DNA of 64,000 nucleotides. It comes from Pseudohongiella sp. GTDB taxonomy: Bacteria > Pseudomonadota > Gammaproteobacteria > Pseudomonadales > Pseudohongiellaceae. The notes below the pieces were generated by a model, which saw only the letters and a program-made list of their open reading frames with translations, did no database searches and had not been told where the DNA came from. The stretch lies in assembly GCA_030651695.1 (NCBI GenBank), contig JAUSCD010000029.1:62001-126000 (forward strand), given 5' to 3'. The stretch's first letter is position 1. Each line of letters begins with the position of its first letter. The position numbers and the translations under genes were made by a program. This document shows, piece by piece, positions 1 to 8,839 of this stretch.

Positions 1-727
1 CTATTTCGGAATGCAAGCTTTGCGCCATATTTCGGCCAACATTTGCCTGCAAGCTGTCAGTGTGACAGCGCAAAAACGGATTGGTTCGCTGCTCCAGCAA
101 AATAGACGAAGGCAATGTGGGTAAGCCTTGCCTGCGTTTGTCTGTTTCGGTTTTTATTCGCTCGGTCAGCGCCGCGTTGTCAGGGTCCGCACGTTGAGCA
201 AAAGCCAGATTGTTGAGTGTGTACTCATGAGCACAGTAAATCTGAGTGCTTCCGGGAAGTGCTTCAATCTGGCGCAGGGAAGTGTACATCATCTCCGCTG
301 TGCCCTCAAACAGTCTGCCGCAACCACCGGCAAACAGAGTATCACCGCAAAACAGCGATGGAGTGTCTGCAGGCATATAGTACGCAATGTGGTCCAGAGT
401 ATGTCCGGGCACCGCCATGACAATGAGTTTGTGACCGAAAACATGAATCTCGTCGGAATCTCTGACCGGGTGGGTGATCCCTTTGATATGTCCTCCGGAG
501 GGGCCATACACCGGGATGTTCCGTGCCATGCAAAGATCGGCTAGACCGCCAGTGTGATCAGCATGGTGATGTGTGATCAGAATCCCGCTCAGGGTCAATT
601 GGTTATGTGTTAAAAACTCTTCTACAGGAACCGCGTCTCCGGGATCAACAACAAAAACCTCATTCACATCGTTTTGTATTGCCCAGATATAGTTGTCTTT
701 GAATGCCGGGATTGGCGTTATAGTCAT
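1..727 (-). CDS. gloB: Hydroxyacylglutathione hydrolase (glyoxalase II), 3' end cut by window edge
   Basis: Glyoxalase II hydrolyses S-lactoylglutathione to lactate and glutathione, the second step of methylglyoxal detoxification in the cytoplasm. The reading frame opens at ATG 727 (MTITPIPAFKDNYIW), typical of GloB, and carries the metallo-beta-lactamase metal site THHHADHTGG around residue 50. Near its C-terminal part it reads TNPFLRC, a family hallmark. 242 codons are visible without a stop, so only about 10-15 residues are missing at the left edge. It is divergent from the methyltransferase/rnhA/dnaQ cluster, the arrangement seen in E. coli (gloB-yafS-rnhA-dnaQ). Identification is firm; only the exact end is unseen. 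Confidence 0.95.
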   Translation of the reverse strand, partial: MTITPIPAFKDNYIWAIQNDVNEVFVVDPGDAVPVEEFLTHNQLTLSGILITHHHADHTGGLADLCMARNIPVYGPSGGHIKGITHPVRDSDEIHVFGHKLIVMAVPGHTLDHIAYYMPADTPSLFCGDTLFAGGCGRLFEGTAEMMYTSLRQIEALPGSTQIYCAHEYTLNNLAFAQRADPDNAALTERIKTETDKRRQGLPTLPSSILLEQRTNPFLRCHTDSLQANVGRNMAQSLHSEI

Positions 728-800
728 CGTTGGCCTCAAATCGGGTCGGTGCTGCAAGGTGAATTGCGTTCAGTATGTTTCCGATGATATCAGATCGGGT

Positions 801-830
801 TTGTTGGGGCTGGATCGCAGGTGCTAGAAT
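801..830 (+). promoter_or_regulatory. Probable sigma70 promoter for the methyltransferase-rnhA-dnaQ cluster
   Basis: TTGTTG at 801-806 and TAGAAT at 825-830 are separated by 18 bp, 19 bases before the proposed start codon at 850. The position between divergent gloB and the rightward cluster fits. It is a pattern match only. Confidence 0.45.
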
Positions 831-849
831 CGGGCACGAGGAAGCCAAC

Positions 850-1731
850 ATGAGACGATTGTTTTCAAGGCAGAATTTTTCCAGCCAGTCCGGGCAGCCT
901 GATCCGGTTACGCTTGAGCCGATGTTAGCCGAATGGTTGCACTCGCCGCTGGGCGAAGCGTTGCTGGGGGCAGAGCGCGAGCGTCTGGCTCCCATCATCA
1001 GCCGTGTATTTGGTTATCATGTGCTGCAATTGTCATGTGCGCCGGAAATTGACATGTTAGGGGATTGCCCGGTCTGCCATCAGATCCGTTTTGCGCCATC
1101 CTGGAATGAGAGTAGAAATATTCCTGTAGCAGATATTGAGTCTTTGCCGTTGGCTACTGACAGCATGGACGCGGTTCTCCTGCACCATTCTCTTGATTAC
1201 ACGCCGGACAGTCATCGCCTCTTGCGTGAGGCAACCCGCGTTTTGCGCCCTGGAGGGCGTCTCATAATTGTTGGTTTTAATCCGGCAAGTCTGTGGGGAA
1301 TCTCAAAAATTGTGCGCTGGCGGCGGCAGACACCGTGGAATGCGCGCTTCATCTCTCGGCGGCGGTTGACGGACTGGCTCAGTCTGCTGGATTTTCATGT
1401 TGAATCTGTAGGGTACGGGGGCTATCTGCCGCCAGCCCGTCATCCGCGCATACTGGATCTCGCTCCGGACTTCGAACGCTGGCTTGATCGCCTCGGGAAC
1501 CCTACCGGGGCTTTTTATCTGGTGGTCGCCAGTAAACATCGAATACCTTTGATCCCAGTAGTGCCACGATGGAAGCGTATGCGTGCCCCAACTTTGGGTT
1601 CTCCTCTGGCTGAAACCGGGCGTGTGGCCAGCGGACGGGGCACGGTTGTTCCTCTGCGGCCCCGTCGCGAATCTTTAAATCGCCAGGGGCACTCAAACCG
1701 TGGCTTCCCCGATAAGGATAGTGAAGTCTAA
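850..1731 (+). CDS. Class I SAM-dependent methyltransferase, YafS-like
   Basis: This 293-residue protein is a SAM-dependent methyltransferase of the Methyltransf_11 type. Visible core: [27 protein letters not shown] (split here as motif II/III, around residues 95-120) followed by [21 protein letters not shown], the usual post-catalytic strand. The N-terminal glycine-rich SAM motif is degenerate, as in YafS. The start is placed at ATG 850 because GAGGAAG lies 8 bases upstream; an in-frame ATG at 775 has no such site. Position between gloB and rnhA matches E. coli yafS. The substrate is unknown. The last 40 residues are basic and probably disordered. Confidence 0.8.
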   Translation: MRRLFSRQNFSSQSGQPDPVTLEPMLAEWLHSPLGEALLGAERERLAPIISRVFGYHVLQLSCAPEIDMLGDCPVCHQIRFAPSWNESRNIPVADIESLPLATDSMDAVLLHHSLDYTPDSHRLLREATRVLRPGGRLIIVGFNPASLWGISKIVRWRRQTPWNARFISRRRLTDWLSLLDFHVESVGYGGYLPPARHPRILDLAPDFERWLDRLGNPTGAFYLVVASKHRIPLIPVVPRWKRMRAPTLGSPLAETGRVASGRGTVVPLRPRRESLNRQGHSNRGFPDKDSEV

Positions 1732-1739
1732 CTGACTTC

Positions 1740-2198
1740 ATGTTATGGATTGAAAAATTGTCAGAAACTATTGAAATATATACCGATGGGGCTTGCAAAG
1801 GTAACCCCGGAAAAGGTGGTTGGGGTGCTCTTCTCAGATATCGCGATGTGGTTAGGGAACTGTATGGCGCCGAGCAGCTGACCACCAACAACCGTATGGA
1901 ATTGACCGCCGTCATCAAGGCACTCGAGGCTCTGAAACGCCCCGGGTTATCCGTGCGCCTGTTCAGTGACTCGCGTTATGTTCTGAGCGGCATAGAGGAA
2001 TGGATGCCGGCCTGGAAGGCGCGCGGCTGGAAAACATCAAGTCGTAAACCGGTGCTGAACCAGGATCTCTGGCAACGGCTGGATGAGCTCAGTCAGCAAC
2101 ATAAAATCGAATGGCGTTGGGTAAAAGGCCACAGCGGTGACATCGGCAACGAAAAAGCCGATGAACTGGCCAATCGCGCAATTGAGGAAATGAATTAA
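1740..2198 (+). CDS. rnhA: Ribonuclease HI
   Basis: RNase HI cuts the RNA strand of RNA:DNA hybrids, removing R-loops and primers. The 152-residue protein has the expected acidic active site: Asp in [13 protein letters not shown] (residue 16), Glu in NNRMELTAV, Asp in LFSDSRYV, and Asp near the C-terminus in GNEKADELA, with the substrate-binding WVKGHSG just before it. The N-terminus is about six residues longer than E. coli RnhA, so an internal start is possible. The stop overlaps the dnaQ start by one base (TAATG), which implies translational coupling. Confidence 0.95.
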   Translation: MLWIEKLSETIEIYTDGACKGNPGKGGWGALLRYRDVVRELYGAEQLTTNNRMELTAVIKALEALKRPGLSVRLFSDSRYVLSGIEEWMPAWKARGWKTSSRKPVLNQDLWQRLDELSQQHKIEWRWVKGHSGDIGNEKADELANRAIEEMN

Positions 2199-2920
2199 TG
2201 CGTCAGATCGTACTCGATACAGAAACCACAGGTCTGGAACCCTCCCAAGGTCACCGGATTATTGAAATAGGCTGCGTCGAAGTTGATCAACGACGTCTTA
2301 CCGGCCGCCATTTCCACCAGTACATCAAACCCGGGCGCGAAATAGACGAGGCTGCGCAGGAAGTTCATGGCATCACGCTGGAGTTTCTGTCAGACAAACC
2401 GGTTTTCGCCGCGATTGCCGATGAGTTTCTGGAGTTTGTGCGCGGCGCAGAACTGCTCATTCACAATGCCCCCTTTGATATCGGGTTTCTGGATGCAGAG
2501 CTCGCACGACTGGGGCCATCGTATGGCTGTATGAACGATTACTGTCTGGTCACCGATACATTGTCAATGGCCAGACGCAAGCACCCCGGACAGCGCAATA
2601 GCCTGGATGCTTTGTGCAAGCGTTATGATGTTGATAATTCCCAGCGTGACTTGCACGGGGCCTTGCTCGACGCCGAGATACTGGCTGACGTATATCTGTT
2701 GATGAGTGGCGGTCAGACTGATTTGTCGCTAGGTTCCGAAGAAGCGGAAACGGAAATGGATCAGGAGGCCCGCGTGCAGCAGATCAACAGGGAGGGTTTG
2801 TCGCTCACGGTTGTTTCCGCTCAGCCAGCCGAGATCGAAGCCCATCAGCAGTTGCTTGCGCGTATTCATAAGTCCAGCGGGCAGCGTTGCTTGTGGCTTA
2901 TGCAGGACAGTGAAGCGTGA
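2198..2920 (+). CDS. dnaQ: DNA polymerase III epsilon subunit (3'-5' proofreading exonuclease)
   Basis: Epsilon is the proofreading subunit of the replicative polymerase core. The 240-residue protein shows the three DEDDh exonuclease motifs: VLDTETTGLE (Exo I, residues 5-14), HNAPFDIGFLDAEL (Exo II, about 98) and HGALLDAEILADVY (Exo III, about 160). The C-terminal 60 residues correspond to the flexible linker and alpha-binding segment. It starts inside the rnhA stop codon and its own stop overlaps the nudC GTG start (GTGA), so the three genes are tightly coupled. Confidence 0.95.
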   Translation: MRQIVLDTETTGLEPSQGHRIIEIGCVEVDQRRLTGRHFHQYIKPGREIDEAAQEVHGITLEFLSDKPVFAAIADEFLEFVRGAELLIHNAPFDIGFLDAELARLGPSYGCMNDYCLVTDTLSMARRKHPGQRNSLDALCKRYDVDNSQRDLHGALLDAEILADVYLLMSGGQTDLSLGSEEAETEMDQEARVQQINREGLSLTVVSAQPAEIEAHQQLLARIHKSSGQRCLWLMQDSEA

Positions 2921-3810
2921 GTGCAGCGATGGCGGCCCGCTCACCCGATTCGGGCCAGGATAGCAGGCTCATTGAAGAGGGCGGCGCGTACCTGTTGTTT
3001 TACCAGTCTGAGGTCATCCTCAGATCAAGAACTGCCAGTCCGCCAGCCGGGCACGATCTGAAGGATTCCACTCAATACGATCTGTTCTGGCCCGCCGATG
3101 CGCTCCAGCAGCATAGTGCTTTGATGACAGCTATAATTCCTGTAGACGCCGGCTTTGGTGATGACAGTGCCCTATGTGCGCTGGTGCTTAGCCAGCTGCC
3201 AGAAACACTACCAGGTGCCTTGCCGGTGCCTGTGCGGCAGTTGTTGATGGAGCGCGGCTTTGAGGCGTTCAGTCTGGTAGGGCGCGCCAGTCAATGGGTT
3301 AACTGGTTCCGCTGCCACCAATTCTGCGGAAGTTGCGGCAATGTTAATGAGCTGCGTAATAACGGCCGTCTGTTGCACTGTAAACACTGTGAGACGGATT
3401 ACTATCCTCGTATCAATCCCTGTGTCATTGTTCTGGTAACAGATGGGGACCGGATATTGCTGGCTCGCAGCACCCGGCGAGGTGCAACTTTTTTCAGTTG
3501 CCTTGCCGGGTTTATAGAACCAGGCGAAACGGCGGAAGAGGCTGTGATCAGAGAAGTTTATGAGGAAGCAGGGATACAGATTAAAAATGTCCGGTATGTT
3601 AAAAGCCAGCCGTGGCCATTTCCGTCCCAGCTGATGCTGGGGTTTTACGCCGATTATGCCGGCGGGGATTTGAATCCGTGTCCTGAGGAATTGGCAGAAG
3701 CGGACTGGTTTGATGTGCGACAGCTACCGCTAACACCAGCGCCCGCCATCAGCGTGGCTGGTCAATTGATTGAAAGTTATTGTCATCTGGTAACAATGAA
3801 GGAGTCTTGA
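2917..3810 (+). CDS. nudC: NAD(H) pyrophosphatase / RNA deNADding enzyme NudC
   Basis: NudC hydrolyses NAD(H) to NMN(H) and AMP and removes NAD caps from RNA. The 297-residue protein has the zinc site CGSCG..CKHC (about residues 140-163), the Nudix box GFIEPGETAEEA..REVYEEAG (about 202-224), and the NudC-specific SQPWPFPSQ immediately after it, which separates it from other Nudix enzymes. It is longer than the E. coli protein (257) because of a longer N-terminal domain. The start is GTG 2917, overlapping the dnaQ stop by four bases. Confidence 0.93.
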   Translation: MSAAMAARSPDSGQDSRLIEEGGAYLLFYQSEVILRSRTASPPAGHDLKDSTQYDLFWPADALQQHSALMTAIIPVDAGFGDDSALCALVLSQLPETLPGALPVPVRQLLMERGFEAFSLVGRASQWVNWFRCHQFCGSCGNVNELRNNGRLLHCKHCETDYYPRINPCVIVLVTDGDRILLARSTRRGATFFSCLAGFIEPGETAEEAVIREVYEEAGIQIKNVRYVKSQPWPFPSQLMLGFYADYAGGDLNPCPEELAEADWFDVRQLPLTPAPAISVAGQLIESYCHLVTMKES

Positions 3811-3812
3811 TT

Positions 3813-4889
3813 TTGGAGTATCTGTTTGAGTACGCAATGTTTCTGGCAAAAACACTGACTATTGTCATTGCTGTTTTTGCCATCGTGACCATGATGGTGG
3901 CTGCTGGCCAGCGGCGGCGGCATATGCCTCGTGGCAGTATTAATGTCACTCACCTGAACCGGGAGCTGGAGTCGTTGAGAGACAGCCTGCAAAGGGTGGT
4001 CATGGATAAGTTTGCCTTTAAAAAGTATCTCAAGCGGGAAAAGAAGCGTGATAAAGAAGAGGCCAAACAACTAAAAATCAGTGCTGAAAAAAATCATGTG
4101 GAAAACCAGGAGGAAGTTGCCACTGAGAGCCGCCGACGCCGTGTGTATGTGCTTGATTTTGATGGTGACATGGAGGCATCCGGTGTTGAGTCTCTGCGTC
4201 AGGAGATTACGGCAGTGCTCACCATGGCTGAGCCATGTGACGAAGTCATGTTGCGTCTTGAGAGCCCGGGAGGCATGGTTCATGCCTATGGTTTGGCCTC
4301 ATCACAGCTATTGCGGTTCAAGCAGAAGAACATTCCGTTAACAGTGTGTGTTGATAAAGTTGCTGCCAGCGGTGGCTACATGATGGCGTGTGTTGCGGAT
4401 CGTTTGGTTGCTGCGCCTTTTGCCATTCTGGGCTCCATTGGTGTGTTGGTGCAGATGCCCAACATCCATCGTTTGCTCAAGAAAAATGATGTCGACTTTG
4501 AATTGATCACTGCCGGCGAGTACAAGCGCACCGTCACACCGTTTACCGAAGTGACAGAAAAAGGTCGTGAAAAACTGCGACAGGACGTGCAGGAGATGCA
4601 TGAGCTTTTTAAACAATGGGTGAAGCAGTACCGTCCGGTGGTCGACATTGACCAGATCGCTACCGGCGAGACCTGGGTAGGATTGCAGGCACAGGAGCGG
4701 CAGATGGTTGACCAGCTAAGCACAAGTGACGACATCATTGTGCAGGCTTGTGAGGAGGCTGATGTCTACGAAGTCAGCTACGAGATCCGTATCCCCTTGG
4801 GTGAAAAGCTCGGCGGGGCACTGCAGAAAGCCATGGATAAAACGTTGATGGTCTGGTGGCAGCGTCTTAGAACCACTCGATATTTTTAA
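3813..4889 (+). CDS. sohB: Inner-membrane protease SohB (S49 family)
   Basis: SohB is a membrane-anchored serine protease related to signal-peptide peptidase SppA. A transmembrane helix covers about residues 8-27 (FLAKTLTIVIAVFAIVTMM), followed by a basic, charged region and the S49 catalytic core: nucleophile Ser in AASGGYMM and general-base Lys in TAGEYKRT. I place the start at TTG 3813, giving 358 residues, because AAGGAG lies at 3799-3804 and the resulting N-terminus (MEYLFEYAMFLAK) aligns with E. coli SohB. An ATG at 3780 would overlap nudC by 31 bases without a good ribosome site. Natural substrates are unknown. Confidence 0.9.
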   Translation: MEYLFEYAMFLAKTLTIVIAVFAIVTMMVAAGQRRRHMPRGSINVTHLNRELESLRDSLQRVVMDKFAFKKYLKREKKRDKEEAKQLKISAEKNHVENQEEVATESRRRRVYVLDFDGDMEASGVESLRQEITAVLTMAEPCDEVMLRLESPGGMVHAYGLASSQLLRFKQKNIPLTVCVDKVAASGGYMMACVADRLVAAPFAILGSIGVLVQMPNIHRLLKKNDVDFELITAGEYKRTVTPFTEVTEKGREKLRQDVQEMHELFKQWVKQYRPVVDIDQIATGETWVGLQAQERQMVDQLSTSDDIIVQACEEADVYEVSYEIRIPLGEKLGGALQKAMDKTLMVWWQRLRTTRYF

Positions 4890-4932
4890 TTAAAACAATG
4901 TGATGAGTTAACTATTAAAGGTTTTGGATTAC

Positions 4933-5952
4933 ATGAATCTTGATGATCAGGAATTTACGGCCTACCAGGTCACGGAACAAGCGGGTGGCGAGCGTGCCAG
5001 CTACCACGGCACTTTGACACAAAAGAAAGTTGCTGATTTGCCTGCGGGCGATGTGTTGGTCAGGGTGGCATATTCCTCTCTCAATTATAAGGATGCTTTG
5101 TCAGCTACCGGCAATAAAGGTGTTACTCGCCAGTATCCGCATACCCCGGGAATTGATGCTGCCGGGGTAGTCGCCGAATCCGATAGTCAGCTGTTCAGCG
5201 CCGGAGACGAGGTGATTGTCATCGGCTATGACCTTGGTATGAACACGGCCGGGGGGTTTGCCCAGTTTATTCGTGTGCCAGCATCATGGGTGGTCAAACG
5301 GCCTGCCGGTTTAAGCCTGAATGAAAGCATGATTGTTGGTACCGCCGGATTCACTGCAGCTTTGTGTATAGAAAAACTGCTGCTGAACGGGCTTGATCCG
5401 GCACAGGGTCCTGTCCTTGTTACCGGCGCCAGTGGCGGTGTTGGCAGTTTTGCAGTGGCCTTGCTGGCGCAACTCGGGTTTGAAGTGACTGCCATGACAG
5501 GGTCAGAGTCTGCCCACGATTTTTTGCGTGAGCTGGGCGCAAGTCAGATTATTGGTCGCGAAGATTACAGTCAGCCTTCTCCCAAACCAATGAATAAAGA
5601 GCTGTGGGCCGGCGCGGTTGATGCAGTAGGGGGCGATATTCTGTTTAACGTCGTCAAATCGCTGAAATATGGTGGCAGTGTTGCGTGTTGTGGACTGGTG
5701 GCATCACCTCAGTTCCAGGCAACGGTGTTCCCGTTTATTCTGCGTGGCGTCAATTTGCTGGGAGTAGATTCAGTCAATCTGCCCCTGGCTCACAAGAGCC
5801 AGTTGTGGAACAAGCTGGCAGGCAACTGGAAACCCAAAGGTCTTGCGCAGCTTGAAACCCGTATTGGGTTTGCTGAACTGGACAGTGCATTACGCACTGT
5901 ACTGTCAGGCGAAAGCACCGGCAGGTTGGTGCTGGCGCTGGGTAAAGACTGA
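4933..5952 (+). CDS. acuI: Acrylyl-CoA reductase-type quinone oxidoreductase (AcuI/YhdH family)
   Basis: This is a zinc-independent medium-chain dehydrogenase/reductase of the YhdH/YhfP family; characterised members (AcuI) reduce acrylyl-CoA to propionyl-CoA with NADPH. Family features: SSLNYKDALSATG near residue 50, HTPGIDAAGVV near 70, the nucleotide-binding VTGASGGVGSFAV near 160 and the late segment GVDSVNLP. I prefer ATG 4933 (339 residues), 11 bases after AAAGG at 4917-4921; an in-frame TTG at 4924 is too close to that site. The protection against toxic acrylyl-CoA would suit a DMSP- or propionate-using marine organism, but that is inference. Confidence 0.85.
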   Translation: MNLDDQEFTAYQVTEQAGGERASYHGTLTQKKVADLPAGDVLVRVAYSSLNYKDALSATGNKGVTRQYPHTPGIDAAGVVAESDSQLFSAGDEVIVIGYDLGMNTAGGFAQFIRVPASWVVKRPAGLSLNESMIVGTAGFTAALCIEKLLLNGLDPAQGPVLVTGASGGVGSFAVALLAQLGFEVTAMTGSESAHDFLRELGASQIIGREDYSQPSPKPMNKELWAGAVDAVGGDILFNVVKSLKYGGSVACCGLVASPQFQATVFPFILRGVNLLGVDSVNLPLAHKSQLWNKLAGNWKPKGLAQLETRIGFAELDSALRTVLSGESTGRLVLALGKD

Positions 5953-5985
5953 TCCTGTGGCAGTAACGCTGTGCTGGTTAGGGGA

Positions 5986-6020
5986 CAAAAAGACGCAGGG
6001 GTCCGTTACTGCCTGCGTCT
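5986..6020 (-). terminator. Rho-independent terminator of the cysI-type/DUF934 operon
   Basis: Read leftward, AGACGCAGG (6020-6012) pairs with CCTGCGTCT (5999-5991) and is followed by TTTTTG. The stem overlaps the last codons of the DUF934 gene. The same stretch can also pair GGCAGTAACG (5959-5968) with CGTTACTGCC (6004-6013), an alternative fold that would exclude the terminator. Confidence 0.7.
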
Positions 6021-6527
6021 GAACAGAGGAAGAGGTTGGTCTATAGCGGGCTGATAAGCATCATGAAAATCGTTGAATGCCGCCAGTGCTGCGTCCATGT
6101 CCTGATCATCGCGTAATACAAAGGCATTAAACCCGCAGCGGCGCATAAAAAACAACTGATCTCTGAGCACGTCACCGATTGCACGGACTTCGCCCTGGTA
6201 TCCCATGCGCTGTCTGAGCTCGCGCGCTGTCGAGAAAGATCGGCCGTCTTTAAACTCGGGGAAGTTCAGCGCTATCACCGGGATCGCGTGGATATCATCT
6301 GCCAGCGCGGCCGGCAGCTCGTGGCTATCCAGCCATACCCCCGTGTTTCCTTTACGGCTTTGGATGGCGCTCTTCTGTGCCAGCCAAAATGCCAAAGGCA
6401 CTATGATATCCATGCCATCCAGCGCAGGAAGGCTCTCAGCGGTCAGCCCGCTGCTTTGCAGATACCAGCTGTCAGGCTGCGCGGCGCCATCTTTAATCAG
6501 CTTGTTTGTCATCTGCCTTGTTTCCAT
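6006..6527 (-). CDS. DUF934 family protein, partner of sulfite/nitrite reductase
   Basis: The 173-residue protein belongs to DUF934, found next to cysI-type reductases in proteobacteria and often called an oxidoreductase-associated protein. The conserved core LDSHE...IPVIALNFPEFKDGRSFSTARELRQRMGYQGEVRAIGDVLRDQLFFMRRCGFNAFVL spans about residues 65-140 (written here with dots for skipped residues). Its start ATG 6527 follows GAGG at a normal distance and lies inside the upstream reductase gene, with a 35-base overlap, so the two are co-translated. Its biochemical function has not been established; a role in assimilatory sulfur reduction is inferred from this linkage. Confidence 0.85.
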   Translation of the reverse strand: METRQMTNKLIKDGAAQPDSWYLQSSGLTAESLPALDGMDIIVPLAFWLAQKSAIQSRKGNTGVWLDSHELPAALADDIHAIPVIALNFPEFKDGRSFSTARELRQRMGYQGEVRAIGDVLRDQLFFMRRCGFNAFVLRDDQDMDAALAAFNDFHDAYQPAIDQPLPLFRRRQ

Positions 6528-8166
6528 AAAGAGCCTCTTTGAACGGGTCCATGCCTATACGATTATAGGCTGCCAGGAAGTTTTCGCCGGCATCCCTGTG
6601 CTGCTGATAAACCTGCACGATCTTTTCAATGACATCTGGCACTTCATCCTGAGAGAAGGAAGGTCCAACAATTTTTCCGAGAGCAGTGTGGTTGTCAGCA
6701 GAGCCACCGAGTGATATCTGGTAGTACTCTTCGCCTTTTTTATCCACCCCGAGAATGCCTATATTGCCGACGTGATGGTGTCCGCAGGCGTTCATGCAGC
6801 CCGAGATATTCAGCGATAACTGGCCGATTTCGCGCAGCTGGGGGTAGCTGAAACGGCGCTGGATAGCTTCTGCAATCGGAATGGATTTGGCATTGGCCAG
6901 TGAGCAGAAGTCGCCACCGGGGCAGCAGATCATATCGCTGAGCAAACCAAGATTATCGGCCTCCAGATCGTGAGTCTTCAGAGACTGCCACAAATCATAG
7001 AGCTGGTCTTTTTCAACATCGGCCAGCACCAGATTCTGGGTGTGGGTAATTCGCATTTCACCAAAGCTGTAGCGATCCGCAATGTCTGCAATAAATCGCA
7101 TCTGATCCGAGTCCAGATCTCCCGGCGCAAACCCGGTCTTTTTAACGCAGATGGTAACAATGGCATAACCCTGCTTTTTGTGAGCTGCAATATTCTGCTC
7201 ATACCAGGACGCAAACAGCACATCTTTGTTGAGCGCCGCTTCAAGCGTTGCGCTATCGGCAGGCAGGGTTTTGTAGGCCGGATCATGGAAAAACGCGCGG
7301 CAGCGTTCAACTTCATCCTGCGTCAGCGTCAGCGGGCCATCTTTTAACACCTTCCACTCGGTTTCTACTTTTTCTCTGAACTCGTTAACTCCGGTTTCCT
7401 TGACCAGAATCTTTATGCGGGCTTTGTACTTGTTGTCTCGTCGCCCTTCGCGGTTGTATACACGCAAAATGGCATCCAGATAACTCAGTAAATGTTCCTG
7501 AGGGAGGAAGGAATTGATTTCACTGCCTATAACTGGAGTACGGCCAAGCCCGCCGCCTACCAACACCCTGAAGCCGATTTCACCTTTGTCGTTCTTAAGC
7601 AGATAAAGGCCGATATCGTGAACCTGGGTCGCAGCCTGGTCCTGGCGTGTGCCACAGACAGCGATTTTGAATTTTCTGGGCAGGAAAGCGAATTCAGGGT
7701 GGAATGTAGACCACTGGCGGATAATCTCGCAATAAGCGCGCGCATCCTCTACTTCGTCTGCAGAAACACCTGCGAACTGATCTGTTGTCGTGTTGCGAAT
7801 GCAGTTGCCACTTGTCTGGATGGCATGCATTTCCACTTCAGCCAGGTGTGCCAGAATATCCGGTACATCAGCCAGCGCTGGCCAGTTGAACTGTATGTTC
7901 TGGCGCGTCGTCAGGTGCCCATAGCCTTTGTCGAAGTGATCAGCGATGAATGCGAGTTTGCGCATTTGCACGGACGACAGCATGCCGTAAGGGATAGCGA
8001 TGCGAAGCATCGGTGCAAGACGCTGAATATAAAGGCCATTTTGCAGACGCAGGGGCAGAAACTCGGCGCTACTCAGCTTGCCGTCCAGGAATCGACTGGT
8101 CTGGTCCCGGAACTGAGCTACGCGGTCGGCAAGCATCTGATGATCGTACTGGTCGTATCTGTACAT
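6493..8166 (-). CDS. cysI: Siroheme/4Fe-4S nitrite/sulfite reductase (CysI-like)
   Basis: This 557-residue enzyme carries out the six-electron reduction of sulfite to sulfide (or nitrite to ammonia) using siroheme coupled to a 4Fe-4S cluster. Both half-repeats of the family are present: the N-terminal ferredoxin-like part with HLTTRQNIQFNW and RNTTTD near residue 135, and the C-terminal cluster ligands CCPGGDFCSLA and SGCMNACGHH around 430-490. No flavoprotein partner (cysJ) is adjacent; the linked DUF934 gene is the usual companion of this ferredoxin-type class. Sulfite is more likely than nitrite as substrate because of that companion, but sequence alone does not settle it. Confidence 0.9.
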   Translation of the reverse strand: MYRYDQYDHQMLADRVAQFRDQTSRFLDGKLSSAEFLPLRLQNGLYIQRLAPMLRIAIPYGMLSSVQMRKLAFIADHFDKGYGHLTTRQNIQFNWPALADVPDILAHLAEVEMHAIQTSGNCIRNTTTDQFAGVSADEVEDARAYCEIIRQWSTFHPEFAFLPRKFKIAVCGTRQDQAATQVHDIGLYLLKNDKGEIGFRVLVGGGLGRTPVIGSEINSFLPQEHLLSYLDAILRVYNREGRRDNKYKARIKILVKETGVNEFREKVETEWKVLKDGPLTLTQDEVERCRAFFHDPAYKTLPADSATLEAALNKDVLFASWYEQNIAAHKKQGYAIVTICVKKTGFAPGDLDSDQMRFIADIADRYSFGEMRITHTQNLVLADVEKDQLYDLWQSLKTHDLEADNLGLLSDMICCPGGDFCSLANAKSIPIAEAIQRRFSYPQLREIGQLSLNISGCMNACGHHHVGNIGILGVDKKGEEYYQISLGGSADNHTALGKIVGPSFSQDEVPDVIEKIVQVYQQHRDAGENFLAAYNRIGMDPFKEALYGNKADDKQAD

Positions 8167-8407
8167 GATATTAGGGTCAACCTGTCAAGGTTCGCATCTG
8201 GCGGAGGGGCGACATTGTAATAAATCACCCTTTTTAATTCCATCATAAGGAGGAGCTTTTTTATTACCGTTTTTTATTAGCTTAGTGCTTTTTGTCCTAA
8301 GATGAAGTGGGTAACAGGGCGGTATCTTGATTATCAGGGAAAAGTCTTTAAAATGCGGCGCCGCGAGAGATCATTATTCAGCGATCATAACCCAGTGAGA
8401 GAGCATC
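8167..8407. promoter_or_regulatory. Divergent intergenic region with promoter for the 43-residue membrane protein
   Basis: For the rightward gene, TTGATT (8327-8332) and TAAAAT (8349-8354) are spaced by 16 bp, followed by a GC-rich stretch GCGGCGCCGC. The rest is AT-rich and must contain the leftward promoter of the cysI-type gene, which I could not assign. I see no riboswitch-like structure. Confidence 0.4.
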
Positions 8408-8539
8408 ATGAGCCACCACGATACAGAGTCTGCGTACACCCCTCAGGAAATAGAAGAAAACAGCCGTGTTGATGCGCTGGCGATATTTTCGATAGTCGTT
8501 ATTGCTATCGGTCTGGTGGTTTTTTTCGTCGCCGGCTGA
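8408..8539 (+). CDS. Small single-pass membrane protein (43 residues), unknown function
   Basis: A short frame opens at ATG 8408 after GAGAGAG, with a plausible promoter upstream. The product has an acidic, His-rich N-terminus (MSHHDTESAYTPQEIEEN) and one hydrophobic helix (ALAIFSIVVIAIGLVVFFVAG) ending the protein. It stops four bases before the convergent DUF2970 gene. The good ribosome site, promoter and clean helix suggest a real gene; the function is unknown. Confidence 0.6.
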   Translation: MSHHDTESAYTPQEIEENSRVDALAIFSIVVIAIGLVVFFVAG

Positions 8540-8543
8540 GGAC

Positions 8544-8771
8544 TCAGGGCAGGACAATCGAGACGATGGTTACGATTGTCAGTACAAACAGTACAGTGAA
8601 AATGAGCGCGGCCGCGATAAAGCCCTTGATGGAGCCTTTTTCGAAGTCGCGCTCTTTGTTTTTCTGGTTCTGAACGCCAAAACTGGCCTGGAAAACACTC
8701 AACATCATCTGCCAGAAAGACAGCTTCTTTTCAGTATCGGCATCGTGTTCTGTGCTTTTCTGTTGTGACAT
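8544..8771 (-). CDS. DUF2970 family small membrane protein
   Basis: The 75-residue protein matches DUF2970: FWQMMLSVFQASFGVQNQKN..RDFEKGS followed by a C-terminal transmembrane helix (FIAAALIFTVLFVLTIVTIVSIVL). GGAG precedes ATG 8771 at a normal distance. It is convergent with the 43-residue protein. The family is common in gammaproteobacteria and betaproteobacteria and has no assigned role. Confidence 0.8.
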   Translation of the reverse strand: MSQQKSTEHDADTEKKLSFWQMMLSVFQASFGVQNQKNKERDFEKGSIKGFIAAALIFTVLFVLTIVTIVSIVLP

Positions 8772-8839
8772 AACTGCTCCGTAAATCGGTTTGTCAACCG
8801 GGCGCTGCCCCGTGATGTTGCCTGCTCAATCAGACTGGT

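Noticed and set aside
7492-8220. 242-codon frame opposite the cysI-type gene
   Set aside because: Antisense shadow of a conserved reductase, no ribosome site.
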